33,070 bases of DNA from Candidatus Latescibacterota bacterium (GTDB lineage Bacteria > Latescibacterota > UBA2968 > UBA8231): assembly GCA_009691525.1 (NCBI GenBank), contig SICG01000033.1, forward strand, positions 1 to 33,070, written 5' to 3'. The position numbers and the translations under genes were made by a program. Positions 24,380 through 33,070 of this stretch are shown here, one piece after another; positions within the stretch are counted from its first letter, which is position 1; each line of letters opens with the position of its first letter. The notes below the pieces were generated by a model. That model did no database searches and was not told the DNA's origin. It was given only the letters and a program-made list of their open reading frames with translations.

Positions 24380-25537
24380 ATGGATCACTTGTTATCTCTG
24401 CGAGGAAAAAAATCTCGGCGCATCGTCGGCTTGATGTCGGGCACCTCGGCCGACGGCATCGACGCGGCCCTGGTCGAGGTGGAGGGCTGTGGCCCGGGCA
24501 CCCGGGTGCGATTGCTGGCTTTTGAGACCGTGCCCATGGACGATGAGCTGCGCCGGGGGGTTTTCTCCCTCTTTGGGCCGGCCGCTTCTCTCGAGGAGTT
24601 GTGCCAGCTCAACTTTGCCCTGGGCGAGGCCTTTGCGTGCGCGGCGCTGCAGGTGATCCGGTCAGCGGGTTTTGAACCAGGGGCCGTGGACCTGATCGGC
24701 TCCCACGGCCAGACGGTGCGGCATCTGCCCAAAGGCGCGCCGGCTTCGACGCTGCAGATCGGCGAACCGGCGGTGATCGCCCAGCGCACCGGCATTGCCA
24801 CCATCGCCGATTTCCGCACCGCCGACATGGCCCTGGGCGGCCAGGGTGCCCCGCTGGTGCCACTGATGGACTTCCTGCTCTTCGGTCATGGTTTGCGCGG
24901 CCGGGTGATGCTCAATATCGGCGGGATCGCCAACGCGACCATGCTGCCCGCCGGGGGGGAAGCCGGGCAGGTGCGGGCTTTTGACCTGGGACCGGGCAAT
25001 GCGCTCATCGACGGGGCCGCCTCCCATTTCAGCGGCGGGCGCCAGCGCTGCGACCAGGACGGGCAGGGGGCGGCCGCAGGCCGGGTGGACCAGGCGTTGC
25101 TCGCCGAATTGATGGGGCACGAGTTTCTGGCATTGCCGCCGCCCAAGTCCACGGGCCGCGAGGAATTTGGCGCAGCCTTTCTAGCCGGATTGCTGGCCCG
25201 GTACCAGTTGAGTCCCGCCGACTGGCTGGCCACGTTGACGGTGTTCACTGTCCGGGCCATCGCCGAGGGGCTGGAGCGATTTGCCCATACCGCGGTGGAC
25301 GAGGTGTGGGTCAGCGGCGGGGGGGCGCACAATCTGCACCTGATGGCGTTGCTGCGCGCGGCACTGCCCGGGATCAAGGTGGACAAGTTGGATAATCTGG
25401 GCATCTCGGTCGACGCCAAAGAGGCGGTGGCCTTTGCCGTGCTGGCCAATGAGACCCTGATGGGCCGGCCGGGCAACCTGCCCGCTGCCACCGGCGCGCA
25501 GCGGGCCGCAGTACTGGGCAAGATCATCCTTGTTTGA
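24380..25537 (+). CDS. anmK: Anhydro-N-acetylmuramic acid kinase
   Basis: AnmK opens and phosphorylates 1,6-anhydro-MurNAc to MurNAc-6-phosphate in peptidoglycan recycling. At 385 residues it is near the usual ~370. Motifs: GLMSGTSADGIDAALVEVEG (17-36, ATP phosphate 1), LIGSHGQTVRHLP, ADFRTADMALGGQGAPLVPL (catalytic Asp region), MLNIGGIANATMLP, RAFDLGPGNALIDG and EVWVSGGGAHNLHLM. No murQ or nagZ partner is in the window. It sits between a methyltransferase and an amidohydrolase in a dense operon. Confidence 0.95.
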   Translation: MDHLLSLRGKKSRRIVGLMSGTSADGIDAALVEVEGCGPGTRVRLLAFETVPMDDELRRGVFSLFGPAASLEELCQLNFALGEAFACAALQVIRSAGFEPGAVDLIGSHGQTVRHLPKGAPASTLQIGEPAVIAQRTGIATIADFRTADMALGGQGAPLVPLMDFLLFGHGLRGRVMLNIGGIANATMLPAGGEAGQVRAFDLGPGNALIDGAASHFSGGRQRCDQDGQGAAAGRVDQALLAELMGHEFLALPPPKSTGREEFGAAFLAGLLARYQLSPADWLATLTVFTVRAIAEGLERFAHTAVDEVWVSGGGAHNLHLMALLRAALPGIKVDKLDNLGISVDAKEAVAFAVLANETLMGRPGNLPAATGAQRAAVLGKIILV

Positions 25538-25549
25538 AAGGAGAAAATC

Positions 25550-26392
25550 ATGATCGTCGACACTCACGTGCATGTCTGGGAGATCGATCCACCCAAGTAC
25601 CCGGTGGGCCCCACGGCGCCAGGCTGGAAGAGCTTGCCCGACGAACCGGGCACCGCCGACGAACTGCTGGCTGAGATGGACCAATGTGGCGTGGACTGGA
25701 CGGTGCTGGTGCAGACCAGTTGGTCCACCTGGGACAACGGGTACATCGCTGATTCAGTGGCCCGCTTTCCAAAACGCTTTATCGGCCACGGTCTGCTCGA
25801 TCCCCAGGACCCGGCCAATGCCGACCTGGCGCGTTATTGGGTGAAGGAGCGCGGGCTGGTGGGCTTCCGCTTTCATCCCATGTATTACCTGGATGAGAAG
25901 ATCCTGCTCACCGACCAGAACAATCCCCTCTGGGAGGAGATCGCCGGCCTGGGGGCGGTGGTCCAGTTTCACCTCAACGCCCAGTTCGCCGACCAGGTGG
26001 ACCAGATCGCCCGGCGCTGTCCCTGGGTCATCTTCATCCTCGACCATATGGGCTACCCCCAGGCAGGGGCCGAGATGGCGGATTTCCAGCCCATCCTCGA
26101 CCTGGCCAAACACGACAACGTGTACCTCAAACTGTCGGACGTGGCCGGTCGTTCCAAGCAGGGCTTTCCCTATGCCGACATGCACGCCTATATCGAGTTG
26201 CTGGTGCAGGCCTTTGGCGCCCGGCGGATGGTGTGGGGGACCGGTTACCCGGGGCACCACCGCGTCAAACATAATTGGCCCACTCTGCAGGACGAGTTGC
26301 GGTTGGTCAGAGAGGGCCTGCCCTTTCTCAGCGCCGCAGAGCAAGACCGCATTCTGGGTGGCACCGCCGCCCAGATCTGGAACCTGAGTTGA
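25550..26392 (+). CDS. Amidohydrolase-related (amidohydrolase 2) TIM-barrel protein
   Basis: The 280-residue product begins MIVDTHVHVWEIDPPKYPVG, with the metal-binding H-x-H pair at His6 and His8. Further typical ligand sites are QFHLN (His141) and ILDHMG (Asp165, His166). The final metal/catalytic motif, normally W-G-[ST]-D-[YF]-P, reads VWGTGYPGHH with Gly232 in place of Asp. Either the clade uses another residue or the activity differs from hydrolysis. The family includes decarboxylases and lactonases. A GGAG ribosome site precedes the ATG. Neighbours (TIM-barrel epimerase, D-threonine aldolase-like enzyme) hint at catabolism of an unusual sugar or amino-acid derivative. Confidence 0.8.
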   Translation: MIVDTHVHVWEIDPPKYPVGPTAPGWKSLPDEPGTADELLAEMDQCGVDWTVLVQTSWSTWDNGYIADSVARFPKRFIGHGLLDPQDPANADLARYWVKERGLVGFRFHPMYYLDEKILLTDQNNPLWEEIAGLGAVVQFHLNAQFADQVDQIARRCPWVIFILDHMGYPQAGAEMADFQPILDLAKHDNVYLKLSDVAGRSKQGFPYADMHAYIELLVQAFGARRMVWGTGYPGHHRVKHNWPTLQDELRLVREGLPFLSAAEQDRILGGTAAQIWNLS

Positions 26393-26403
26393 GGAGAGCG
26401 CAG

Positions 26404-29301
26404 ATGAGTGCACACGGCTTCACCCTGGAGAGAGAAGAGCAGATCCCCGAACTCAACACCCGGTTCTCGCTCTACCGGCATCGCACCGGCGCCCTGCTGC
26501 TCTCGGCAGTCAACACCGACGAGAACAAGGTCTTTGGTATCAACTTCCGCACCCCGCCGGCCGACTCCACCGGCATCGCCCATATCCTGGAACACGCGGT
26601 GCTCTGCGGCTCGCGCAAGTACCCGGTCAAGGAACCCTTTGTCGAATTGCTCAAGGGCTCGCTCAAGACCTTCCTCAACGCCTTCACCTACCCAGACCGC
26701 ACCTGCTACCCGGTGGCCAGCCAGAATGTGCAGGACTTCTACAATCTGATCGACGTGTACCTCGACGCGGTTTTCTACCCTCGTCTTACCCCCCAGGTGT
26801 TGGAACAAGAGGGCTGGCACTACGAACTCGAAGCCCTCGGCGGGCCGCTCAGCTACAAGGGGGTGGTTTTCAACGAGATGAAGGGCGCCTATTCCTCCCC
26901 TGAGTCGGTGATGTATAAACAGGTGCAGGAATCCCTCTTTCCCGACACGCCCTATGGGCTGGATTCGGGCGGCCACCCCCACTATATCCCCGACCTGACC
27001 TTTGCGCAGTTCAGCGCCTTCCACCAGCGCTACTATCACCCCGCCAATGCCTTCATCTTCTTCTCTGGGGACGATGATCCCCAGCGCCGGCTGCTGCTCC
27101 TGGAGGAGTACCTAAGTGCGTTCACTCCCGGTCCGGGTCCAGTCGCCATCCCGGCCCAGCCACCCATTGCCAAACCCAAGGTGCTGACCTTTCCTTACGC
27201 AGTTGGACAGGAGCACGAGGGCAAGAGCATGGTGACCATCAACTGGTTGCTGGAAGACGGCCTGGACATTGAGACCGAGATGGGGCTGCAGATCCTGGCC
27301 CAGGCCCTGATCGGGACGCCGGCCTCGCCCCTGCACAAGGAGCTGATTGACTCAGGGTTGGGGGAGGACCTGATGGGAGGGGGCATGGAGGGCGAGTTGC
27401 GGCAGTTGTTCTTCTCCACTGGCCTAAAGGGCGTAAAGGTGGGTAGGGAGGATGAAGTGCAGGGTCTGGTGATCGCCGTGCTCGAACGTCTGGTGCGCGA
27501 GGGCATCGACAGCGGCGAGGTCGCCGCAGCGCTCAACACCGTCGAATTTGGCCTGCGTGAGAACAACACCGGCTCCTATCCGCGCGGCCTGATCACCATG
27601 TTGCGCAGCCTCACCTCGTGGACCTACGACCGCGATCCGCTGGCGCCCCTGGCTTTTGCCGCTCCCTTGGCGGCGGTCAAGGCCAAAGCAGCGGGCAAGG
27701 AGTATTTCGGCGGGCTGATCCAGCAGCACCTGCTGGGCAACCGGCACCGCACCACGGTGATCCTCCGGCCCGACACCGGGCTGGGCACACGCGAGGAGGC
27801 AGAGGAACAGGGGAAACTGGCCGGGGTGCTCAAAGGGCTGGACTCGGCTGCCCAGGAGCGCCTCATCGCCGAGAACCAGCTGCTCAGGCAGCGCCAGGAG
27901 GCCCCTGATCCGCCAGAGGCGCTGGCCACCTTGCCCCGCCTGCGCCTGGCCGACATGGAACCCAAGATCAAAGCCCTGCCCCTGGATCAGACCAGTGAGG
28001 GCGGGGTCCCGGTGCTCTACCACGAACTCTTCACCAATGGCATTGTCTACCTCGACCTGGGCTTCGATTTGCGCTGCCTGCCCCAAGAGTTGCTCCCCTA
28101 TGTGCCGCTCTTTGGCCGGGCCCTGCTGGAGACGGGGACTGCCCGGGCCAGTTTCGTGCAGCTGGCCCAGCGCATCGGGGGGCGCACTGGGGGTATCTGG
28201 CCCCAGTTGCTGGTCACCTCCCAGCGGGGCCGCAGCGAGGCGGTGGCCCGATTTATCCTGCGCGGCAAGGCGATGGTGGGCCAGTCCGGGGCGATGCTCG
28301 ATCTCCTGCGCGAGGTGCTGCTGGAGGCCAAACTCGACGATCAGGGACGGCTCTTGCAGATGGCTCTGGAGGAAAAGGCCGGCGAGGAAGCGGGCCTGGT
28401 GCCCGGGGGGCACGGGGTGGTGGGCCTGCGCCTGCGGGCCCAGTTCGACGAGGCGGCCTGGGTCCTCGAACAGATGGAGGGGGTCAGTTATCTCTTTTTC
28501 TTGCGCCAGCTGGTGGGGCAAATCGAAAACGATTGGCCAGAGGTGGGCGACAAGTTGCTGGAATTGCGCCGCCATCTGCTCAACCGCAAGGCCCTGCTGG
28601 TGAATGTCACGCTGGCCGGGGAAGACCGGGCGCAGTTCTCGGCGGGTCTGGGGCAGTTGCTCGCGGAACTGCCCGAAGGGGTGGCGGCGGACAGGGTCTG
28701 GCAGCCCTCCTTCAGGCAGCGCAGCGAGGGGCTGATCATCCCGGCCAAGGTGAACTACGTGGGCAAGGCCGCCAATCTCTACGAATTGGGGTACCAGTTC
28801 AACGGCTCGGCGAGCGTTATCTCCCGCTTCCTGCGCAATACCTGGCTGTGGGACCGGATCAGGGTCCAGGGCGGGGCGTACGGGGCCTTCTGCAGCTTCG
28901 ATCCCTTTTCGGGGGTCTTTGCCTACGGGTCCTACCGCGACCCCAATTTGAAACAAACCCTGGACAACTACGATCGATCCGGCCAGTTCCTGCGCGAACT
29001 GGAACTGAGCCAGGAGGAACTAGAACGCGCCATCATCGGCACCCTCGGCGAGTTAGACGCCCACCAATTGCCAGATGCCAAAGGCTACACCTCGATGGTG
29101 CGCCACCTTACCGGAGTCACCGACGAGTTCCGCCAGCAGGTGCGCGACGCGGTGCTGGGCACCAGCGTGGCCCGGTTCAGGGCCTTTGCCCAGGTGCTCG
29201 AACAGATGCAGGCAGAAGGCCGGGTGGTGGCGATGGGGGCGCGCGAAGCCCTGGAGGCGGGCGGGCCGGCGGGCTGGCTGGAAATGATCGAAGTGATGTG
29301 A
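26404..29301 (+). CDS. M16C zinc metallopeptidase (presequence protease/PreP-like)
   Basis: M16C enzymes are large clamshell zinc peptidases that degrade short unfolded peptides. The 965-residue length is typical. The inverted zinc motif HILEH lies at 60-64 within [20 protein letters not shown], and the third ligand is Glu158 in [32 protein letters not shown] and [15 protein letters not shown] are family signatures. The C-terminal half carries [15 protein letters not shown] and [20 protein letters not shown], the substrate-binding Arg/Tyr region. There is no signal peptide, so it is probably cytoplasmic. The ATG at 26404 follows GAGGAG; the frame extends 43 codons further up over the amidohydrolase gene, without homology. 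Confidence 0.92.
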   Translation: MSAHGFTLEREEQIPELNTRFSLYRHRTGALLLSAVNTDENKVFGINFRTPPADSTGIAHILEHAVLCGSRKYPVKEPFVELLKGSLKTFLNAFTYPDRTCYPVASQNVQDFYNLIDVYLDAVFYPRLTPQVLEQEGWHYELEALGGPLSYKGVVFNEMKGAYSSPESVMYKQVQESLFPDTPYGLDSGGHPHYIPDLTFAQFSAFHQRYYHPANAFIFFSGDDDPQRRLLLLEEYLSAFTPGPGPVAIPAQPPIAKPKVLTFPYAVGQEHEGKSMVTINWLLEDGLDIETEMGLQILAQALIGTPASPLHKELIDSGLGEDLMGGGMEGELRQLFFSTGLKGVKVGREDEVQGLVIAVLERLVREGIDSGEVAAALNTVEFGLRENNTGSYPRGLITMLRSLTSWTYDRDPLAPLAFAAPLAAVKAKAAGKEYFGGLIQQHLLGNRHRTTVILRPDTGLGTREEAEEQGKLAGVLKGLDSAAQERLIAENQLLRQRQEAPDPPEALATLPRLRLADMEPKIKALPLDQTSEGGVPVLYHELFTNGIVYLDLGFDLRCLPQELLPYVPLFGRALLETGTARASFVQLAQRIGGRTGGIWPQLLVTSQRGRSEAVARFILRGKAMVGQSGAMLDLLREVLLEAKLDDQGRLLQMALEEKAGEEAGLVPGGHGVVGLRLRAQFDEAAWVLEQMEGVSYLFFLRQLVGQIENDWPEVGDKLLELRRHLLNRKALLVNVTLAGEDRAQFSAGLGQLLAELPEGVAADRVWQPSFRQRSEGLIIPAKVNYVGKAANLYELGYQFNGSASVISRFLRNTWLWDRIRVQGGAYGAFCSFDPFSGVFAYGSYRDPNLKQTLDNYDRSGQFLRELELSQEELERAIIGTLGELDAHQLPDAKGYTSMVRHLTGVTDEFRQQVRDAVLGTSVARFRAFAQVLEQMQAEGRVVAMGAREALEAGGPAGWLEMIEVM

Positions 29302-29327
29302 GCGCCGAACTAGTAAGGGGGGATGAG

Positions 29328-31517
29328 ATGACGGTAACAACGCAGGGAAGGGTCGCTGTGGGCGGCCTGCAGATCGACGCGGGGCTGTACGCGCTGGTCG
29401 GGGACCAGATCGCGCCGGGCACCGGGGTGGAGGTGGGGCATTTCTGGGCTTCGTTGGGCGTTATTGTCCGGGACCTGGCCCCCAAGAACCGCGCCCTGCT
29501 GGAACGGCGGGACGCGCTGCAAGCGCAGATCGACCAGTGGCATCTGGCCAGAAAGGGACAGCCCCTCGATGGAGCGGAGTACCGCGCCTTTTTGACTAGT
29601 ATCGGCTACCTGCTGCCCGAGGCCGGCCTCTGCCGAATCACCACAGAAAAGGTGGATGCCGAGATCGCCCAATTGGCCGGGCCGCAGCTGGTGGTGCCGG
29701 TGGACAACGCCCGATACGCCCTCAACGCGGCCAATGCCCGCTGGGGCAGCCTGTACGACGCCTTGTACGGCACGGATGTGATCCCCGAAACCGGGGGCGC
29801 AGAGAAGGGCCGGGAGTACAACGTGAAACGCGGGGCCCTGGTCATCGCCATGAGCGAGACCCTGTTAGATGAGGTGGTGCCGCTCGCAGGGGGCTCCCAT
29901 GCCCAGGTGGTGCGGTACAGTTTGCAGGCGGCGGCGGGCAGGCCGCAATTGGCCGCCGAGTTGGAGGGCGGTACCCAAGTAGGCCTCAGGGACCTATCTC
30001 AGTTTGCCGGGTACCGGCAAGAAGGTGGGCAACTGCGCGGCCTCCTGCTCTGCCACCACGGCCTGCATCTGGAGATCCAAATCGATCCAGAGCACCCGGT
30101 GGGCAAGACCCACCGCGCCGGGGTCAAGGACGTGGTGCTCGAAGCGGCCCTCACCACCATCCAGGACTGCGAGGACTCGGTGGCCGCGGTGGACGCGGCC
30201 GACAAGGTGCGGGTCTACGCCAACTGGAACGGCCTGATGCAGGGCAAGCTCGAAGCCGAGTTCGCCAAAGGGGGCCGCACGGTATCGCGCCGGCTCAACC
30301 CGGACCGGCGGTTCACCGCCCCCGACGGGAGCGCGTTGGTGCTGCCCGGGCGAAGTCTGATGTTAGTGCGCCACGTGGGTTTACACATGTACACCGACGC
30401 GGTGACCACCGAGGGCGGAGAGGAGATCCCCGAGGGCTTTATGGATGTGATGGTGATCAGTCTGGCCGCCATACACGACCTGAAGAGCAAAGGACCCTAC
30501 CGCAACAGCCGCGCCGGCAGCATCTACGTGGTCAAACCCAAGATGCACGGACCGGAGGAGGTGCGGGCCACGGTGGAACTCTTTGGGCGGGTGGAAGAGG
30601 CCCTGGGCCTGACGCCGAACACCCTGAAGATCGGCATCATGGACGAGGAGCGGCGCACCACGGTCAATCTGCTCGAATGTATCCGCAGCGCCAGCCAGCG
30701 CCTGGTTTTCATCAACACCGGTTTTCTAGATCGGACCGGGGACGAGATCCACACCATCATGGAATTGGGCCCGGTCTTCCCCAAGCAAGAGATCAGGAAG
30801 CAGCCCTGGCTCAGCGCGTATGAGGACTGGAACGTGGACACCGGAATCGCGGCGGGGTTGGTGGGCCGGGCCCAGATCGGCAAGGGCATGTGGACCATGC
30901 CAGACCGCATGTGCGAGATGGTGGAGACCAAGATCGGCCACCCCCGGGCCGGGGCCACCACCGCCTGGGTGCCTTCGCCCACGGCGGCGGTGTTACACGC
31001 CCTGCACTACCACCAGGTGAAGGTGGCCGACCGGCTGGCAGCGTTGGCCAGCAGATCGCGGGCCAGTCTGGCCGACATTCTGACGCCCCCCATCCTCGAT
31101 AGAAAGCTGACCCCGGAGGCGATCCAGAAGGAATTGGACAACAACGCCCAGGGCATCCTGGGGTACGTGGTGCGCTGGGTGGGGCAGGGCATCGGCTGCT
31201 CCAAGGTGCCCGATATCGACAACGTAGGTTTGATGGAGGACAGGGCCACCCTGCGCATCTCCAGCCAGCATATCGCCAGCTGGCTGCACCACGGGCTGGT
31301 GGACCAGGAGCAGGTGAGGGCGACCTTCCGGCGCATGGCTGCGGTGGTGGATCAGCAGAACAGCGCTGATCCAAACTACCGGAGCATGGGCCCGGACTTT
31401 GATTCCAGCCTAGAATTTAAGGCAGCGCTGGAATTGGTATTCGCGGGCCGGGAAGAAGCCAATGGCTACACCGAGCGAGTGTTACACAGCCACCGGCGTC
31501 AGGCCAAGGGGCGCTAG
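29328..31517 (+). CDS. glcB: Malate synthase G
   Basis: Malate synthase condenses glyoxylate with acetyl-CoA to malate (glyoxylate cycle or glycolate use). The 729 residues match isoform G (~720), not isoform A. Conserved segments: [48 protein letters not shown] (catalytic Arg), [16 protein letters not shown] (metal Glu), [15 protein letters not shown] (metal Asp), [20 protein letters not shown] (catalytic Cys and Asp near 623-637). The ATG at 29328 has GGGGGGA upstream; the open frame reaches far into the peptidase gene as an artefact. No isocitrate lyase is in the window. Its stop overlaps that of the opposing MFS gene. Confidence 0.96.
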   Translation: MTVTTQGRVAVGGLQIDAGLYALVGDQIAPGTGVEVGHFWASLGVIVRDLAPKNRALLERRDALQAQIDQWHLARKGQPLDGAEYRAFLTSIGYLLPEAGLCRITTEKVDAEIAQLAGPQLVVPVDNARYALNAANARWGSLYDALYGTDVIPETGGAEKGREYNVKRGALVIAMSETLLDEVVPLAGGSHAQVVRYSLQAAAGRPQLAAELEGGTQVGLRDLSQFAGYRQEGGQLRGLLLCHHGLHLEIQIDPEHPVGKTHRAGVKDVVLEAALTTIQDCEDSVAAVDAADKVRVYANWNGLMQGKLEAEFAKGGRTVSRRLNPDRRFTAPDGSALVLPGRSLMLVRHVGLHMYTDAVTTEGGEEIPEGFMDVMVISLAAIHDLKSKGPYRNSRAGSIYVVKPKMHGPEEVRATVELFGRVEEALGLTPNTLKIGIMDEERRTTVNLLECIRSASQRLVFINTGFLDRTGDEIHTIMELGPVFPKQEIRKQPWLSAYEDWNVDTGIAAGLVGRAQIGKGMWTMPDRMCEMVETKIGHPRAGATTAWVPSPTAAVLHALHYHQVKVADRLAALASRSRASLADILTPPILDRKLTPEAIQKELDNNAQGILGYVVRWVGQGIGCSKVPDIDNVGLMEDRATLRISSQHIASWLHHGLVDQEQVRATFRRMAAVVDQQNSADPNYRSMGPDFDSSLEFKAALELVFAGREEANGYTERVLHSHRRQAKGR

Positions 31518-32857
31518 GGCGTTTGGCGCCGCCGCAAAAACTGCGCCCATTTCTGGCGTTCGGCCCGCAGCACCTGGCCCGGGGTCAGGCCCTGCCGGTC
31601 CTCCAGGGAGCGCAGCAGAAAAAGCGGCACCACCTGCAAGAGGGCGCACAGCGCGAACATCAGTTGCAGATTGCCCACCGGAATGCCCCAGATCACCCGG
31701 TCCAGCCCGGCCAGCCAGGCGGCCAGCAGACCCGCGCCGAAGGTGCTGATGCTATAAGACAGGCTCAGCGCGGCCGACCAGCAGCCCAGGTAGGTGGGCC
31801 GCTGGTCCCCGGAGGGCAGCAGGCCGTAAAGCAGTGGGGTGATGGCCACCGAGACCCCCGCCGATAGGAACCCATCCAGCACCATGGCCACCGGCGCCAG
31901 CGCATGTTGCGAGGGGCTGTTGGCGGCCCAGATCAGGGGCACCGCGATCTTGGGCACCAGGATAAAAGGAAAGATGGATTTGCTGCCGTAGCGGTCCACC
32001 AGGTACGCCCATAGCCGGTACCCGATCACCGCAGCGGCCATGGCGATCATGTTGTAGACCGAGATCACCGTGTAGCTGAGGCCCAGGCGGTCGAGCATGA
32101 AGACGCTGTAGAAGGGGTCGGCCAGGCCAAGCACGCATTGCAGTACCCCGTAGAAGAGCAGGGCGCGGCGGAAGGATAGATTTTTAAAGGGTTCCAGCAA
32201 TTGCTGCAGGGCGCGGCCACGGTGCGGAGGCGGGGCCGGGGGAAAGGGGGCCCGGGCCAGGGTGAGGACACTGGCCAGGCCCACCGCTAGGCTGGCTGCG
32301 AAGAGATAGGTGAAGGCGCGCTGCTTGTCGGCCTCGGCACAGGCGTCGAGGTAATGACCGGTGGCCAAGCCGGCGACCATGGCGGTCAGAGTGCCGACGA
32401 TGACCTGCCGGCTGGTGAAGCGGGCGCGCATGTTCTCGGGGATCAGGGTGGCCTGCCAACTGCCGTAGAAAGGGCTGCTGCCCTGCAGGCAGACCAGGCT
32501 GGCGCCCACCAGGGCGACCAGGGCGACCAGTTGGAAACGGGCGGGGACGAGGAGGGGGATGAAGAGGATGGCGGCGCGCAGCGCACAGGCCAGGGCGCGG
32601 CAGCCCAGGATGAAACGCCGGTGATCGGCCACCTGCCAGCCGATGCGCGGGGCCAGAAGTTGGGCAAACCCCATCAGCGAGTTGATGGAGGTCATCAGGG
32701 CGAAGAAGGAGGCGGTGGCCCCCAGGGTCAGGGCAAAGCCGTTGAGCATGGCCGTGCCCGTGCCGATCATCTGCCCCCAGACGCCCCAGATGCCGGACAC
32801 CACAATAAAGGCGCGCAGGCCGCGCTCGGTTTCCTGGCGGGTATGGCCCTGGCTCAT
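31514..32857 (-). CDS. Major facilitator superfamily transporter
   Basis: The 447-residue integral membrane protein has about 12 hydrophobic segments in two halves. The first half includes [20 protein letters not shown] and [21 protein letters not shown] basic/proline central loop follows ([20 protein letters not shown]), and the second half includes [20 protein letters not shown] and [24 protein letters not shown], the latter like the MFS D-R-x-G loop. The ATG at 32857 was chosen because homology starts there; neither it nor the TTG at 32893 has a ribosome site. Its stop codon shares CTAG with malate synthase. The substrate is unknown. Confidence 0.82.
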   Translation of the reverse strand: MSQGHTRQETERGLRAFIVVSGIWGVWGQMIGTGTAMLNGFALTLGATASFFALMTSINSLMGFAQLLAPRIGWQVADHRRFILGCRALACALRAAILFIPLLVPARFQLVALVALVGASLVCLQGSSPFYGSWQATLIPENMRARFTSRQVIVGTLTAMVAGLATGHYLDACAEADKQRAFTYLFAASLAVGLASVLTLARAPFPPAPPPHRGRALQQLLEPFKNLSFRRALLFYGVLQCVLGLADPFYSVFMLDRLGLSYTVISVYNMIAMAAAVIGYRLWAYLVDRYGSKSIFPFILVPKIAVPLIWAANSPSQHALAPVAMVLDGFLSAGVSVAITPLLYGLLPSGDQRPTYLGCWSAALSLSYSISTFGAGLLAAWLAGLDRVIWGIPVGNLQLMFALCALLQVVPLFLLRSLEDRQGLTPGQVLRAERQKWAQFLRRRQTP

Positions 32858-32922
32858 GGGAGGAAGGTACGCCCCAGCGGCGCTAGGGAGCAAGGTACAG
32901 GCCCAACTTGGATCGCCCTACG

Positions 32923-32950
32923 GTTATATTGGACAGTCTTTAGGGGCCAA
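32923..32950 (-). promoter_or_regulatory. Possible MFS promoter abutting the right-hand IS end
   Basis: On the minus strand TTGGCC (32950-32945), 16-base spacer, TATAAC (32928-32923). The -35 box ends exactly at the start of the repeated IS terminus, so the element may sit immediately upstream of the promoter. Confidence 0.35.
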
Positions 32951-33013
32951 GTGTCAGCATTCGGGGGTCAGAGAAAACACACATTGGTGACAAGTGCCAG
33001 CATTCGGGGGTCA
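32949..33013. repeat. Two near-identical 22-bp direct repeats at an IS terminus
   Basis: The copies at 32949-32970 and 32992-33013 differ at one base (GTGTCAGC versus GTGCCAGC) and share CAGCATTCGGGGGTCA. They are 43 bases apart, start to start. Multiple short repeats inside the termini are a known trait of IS21-family elements, where they bind the transposase. Confidence 0.75.
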
Positions 33014-33070
33014 CTCGTGGAAAGCACGTTTAGGTAGATGATATTTCACTTCGCTGAGAAGGGGTTGGTC
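32952..33070 (+). mobile_element. Left end of an IS21-like insertion sequence (runs off the window)
   Basis: The terminus TGTCAGCATTCGGGGGTCA begins with TGT, as IS21-family ends do, is repeated inside the end, and leads into a short open frame resembling the IstA N-terminus. The other end is outside the window, so boundaries and target duplication cannot be verified. Confidence 0.5.
33038..33070 (+). CDS. Possible IstA transposase, first 11 codons
   Basis: ATG at 33038 reads MIFHFAEKGLV to the window end. Many IstA proteins start MI-x-x-[LK]-x-x-x-G-L-S, the first helix of the helix-turn-helix. It is only 11 residues, so this rests mainly on the adjoining repeats. Confidence 0.35.
   Translation, partial: MIFHFAEKGLV

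Noticed and set aside
27424-28956. 510-codon minus-strand frame within the M16C peptidase gene
   Set aside because: Shadow of a clear peptidase; no domain seen.
28533-29327. 265-codon upstream extension of malate synthase
   Set aside because: It lies over the end of the peptidase gene in another frame, and homology and a ribosome site support ATG 29328.
32949-33013. Start of a CRISPR array
   Set aside because: Only two copies with a 21-base gap, no third unit, no cas genes, and the repeats fit an IS terminus.

Overview
The window looks like one metagenome-style contig from a GC-rich, Gram-negative bacterium. The double-membrane envelope is shown by LptF/LptG, a giant SprA-type outer-membrane protein, an outer-membrane beta-barrel protein and AnmK. 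SprA (Sov) is the translocon of the type IX secretion system and is essentially confined to the Bacteroidota/Gemmatimonadota/FCB side of the tree. Together with a flagellar gene (fliG) this points to a flagellated FCB-group lineage such as Gemmatimonadota or a related candidate phylum. That placement is inference. Both ends run into insertion-sequence termini, which probably explains where the assembly stopped.

Layout. 1-134: end of an IS3-like element that cuts fliG (132-536, minus) after its N-terminal domain. 604-785: divergent control region with a sigma-54-like promoter for fliG and a sigma-70-like promoter for a wHTH-PAS protein and a HEAT-like protein (786-2716). 2725-5084 (minus): lptF-lptG, LPS export permeases. 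5085-5361: divergent promoters and hairpins. 5362-16514 (plus): sprA, comEA-like, PilM-like, PilN/PilO-like, coaD, obgE, dprA, one long unit mixing secretion, DNA uptake and housekeeping genes. 16519-19233 (minus): feoA-feoB and a tiny FeoB-associated Cys-rich protein too short for routine gene calling. 19234-19569: an AT-rich divergent control region with DtxR-like half-sites. 19570-21657 (plus): a coupled three-gene operon for an outer-membrane barrel, a monohaem cytochrome c lipoprotein and a secreted protein. 21661-22491 (minus): a sugar isomerase/epimerase-like TIM barrel. 22605-31517 (plus): D-threonine aldolase-like enzyme, methyltransferase, AnmK, amidohydrolase, M16C peptidase and malate synthase G. 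31514-32857 (minus): MFS transporter. 32949-33070: repeated terminus and first codons of a second, IS21-like element.

How the genes may work together. Ferrous iron uptake (FeoAB plus the small Cys-rich partner) and the divergent barrel/cytochrome/secreted-protein operon share one control region, so the operon may be an iron-linked envelope redox or uptake system. This is the best candidate here for something undescribed. The comEA/PilM-like/PilNO-like/dprA set suggests natural transformation with a divergent type IV pilus platform, placed directly behind the T9SS translocon gene. Genes are packed tightly, often with overlapping start/stop codons, and convergent genes have almost no intergenic space. 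I saw no tRNA, rRNA or CRISPR array. All assignments come from reading the sequence; no database search was run.
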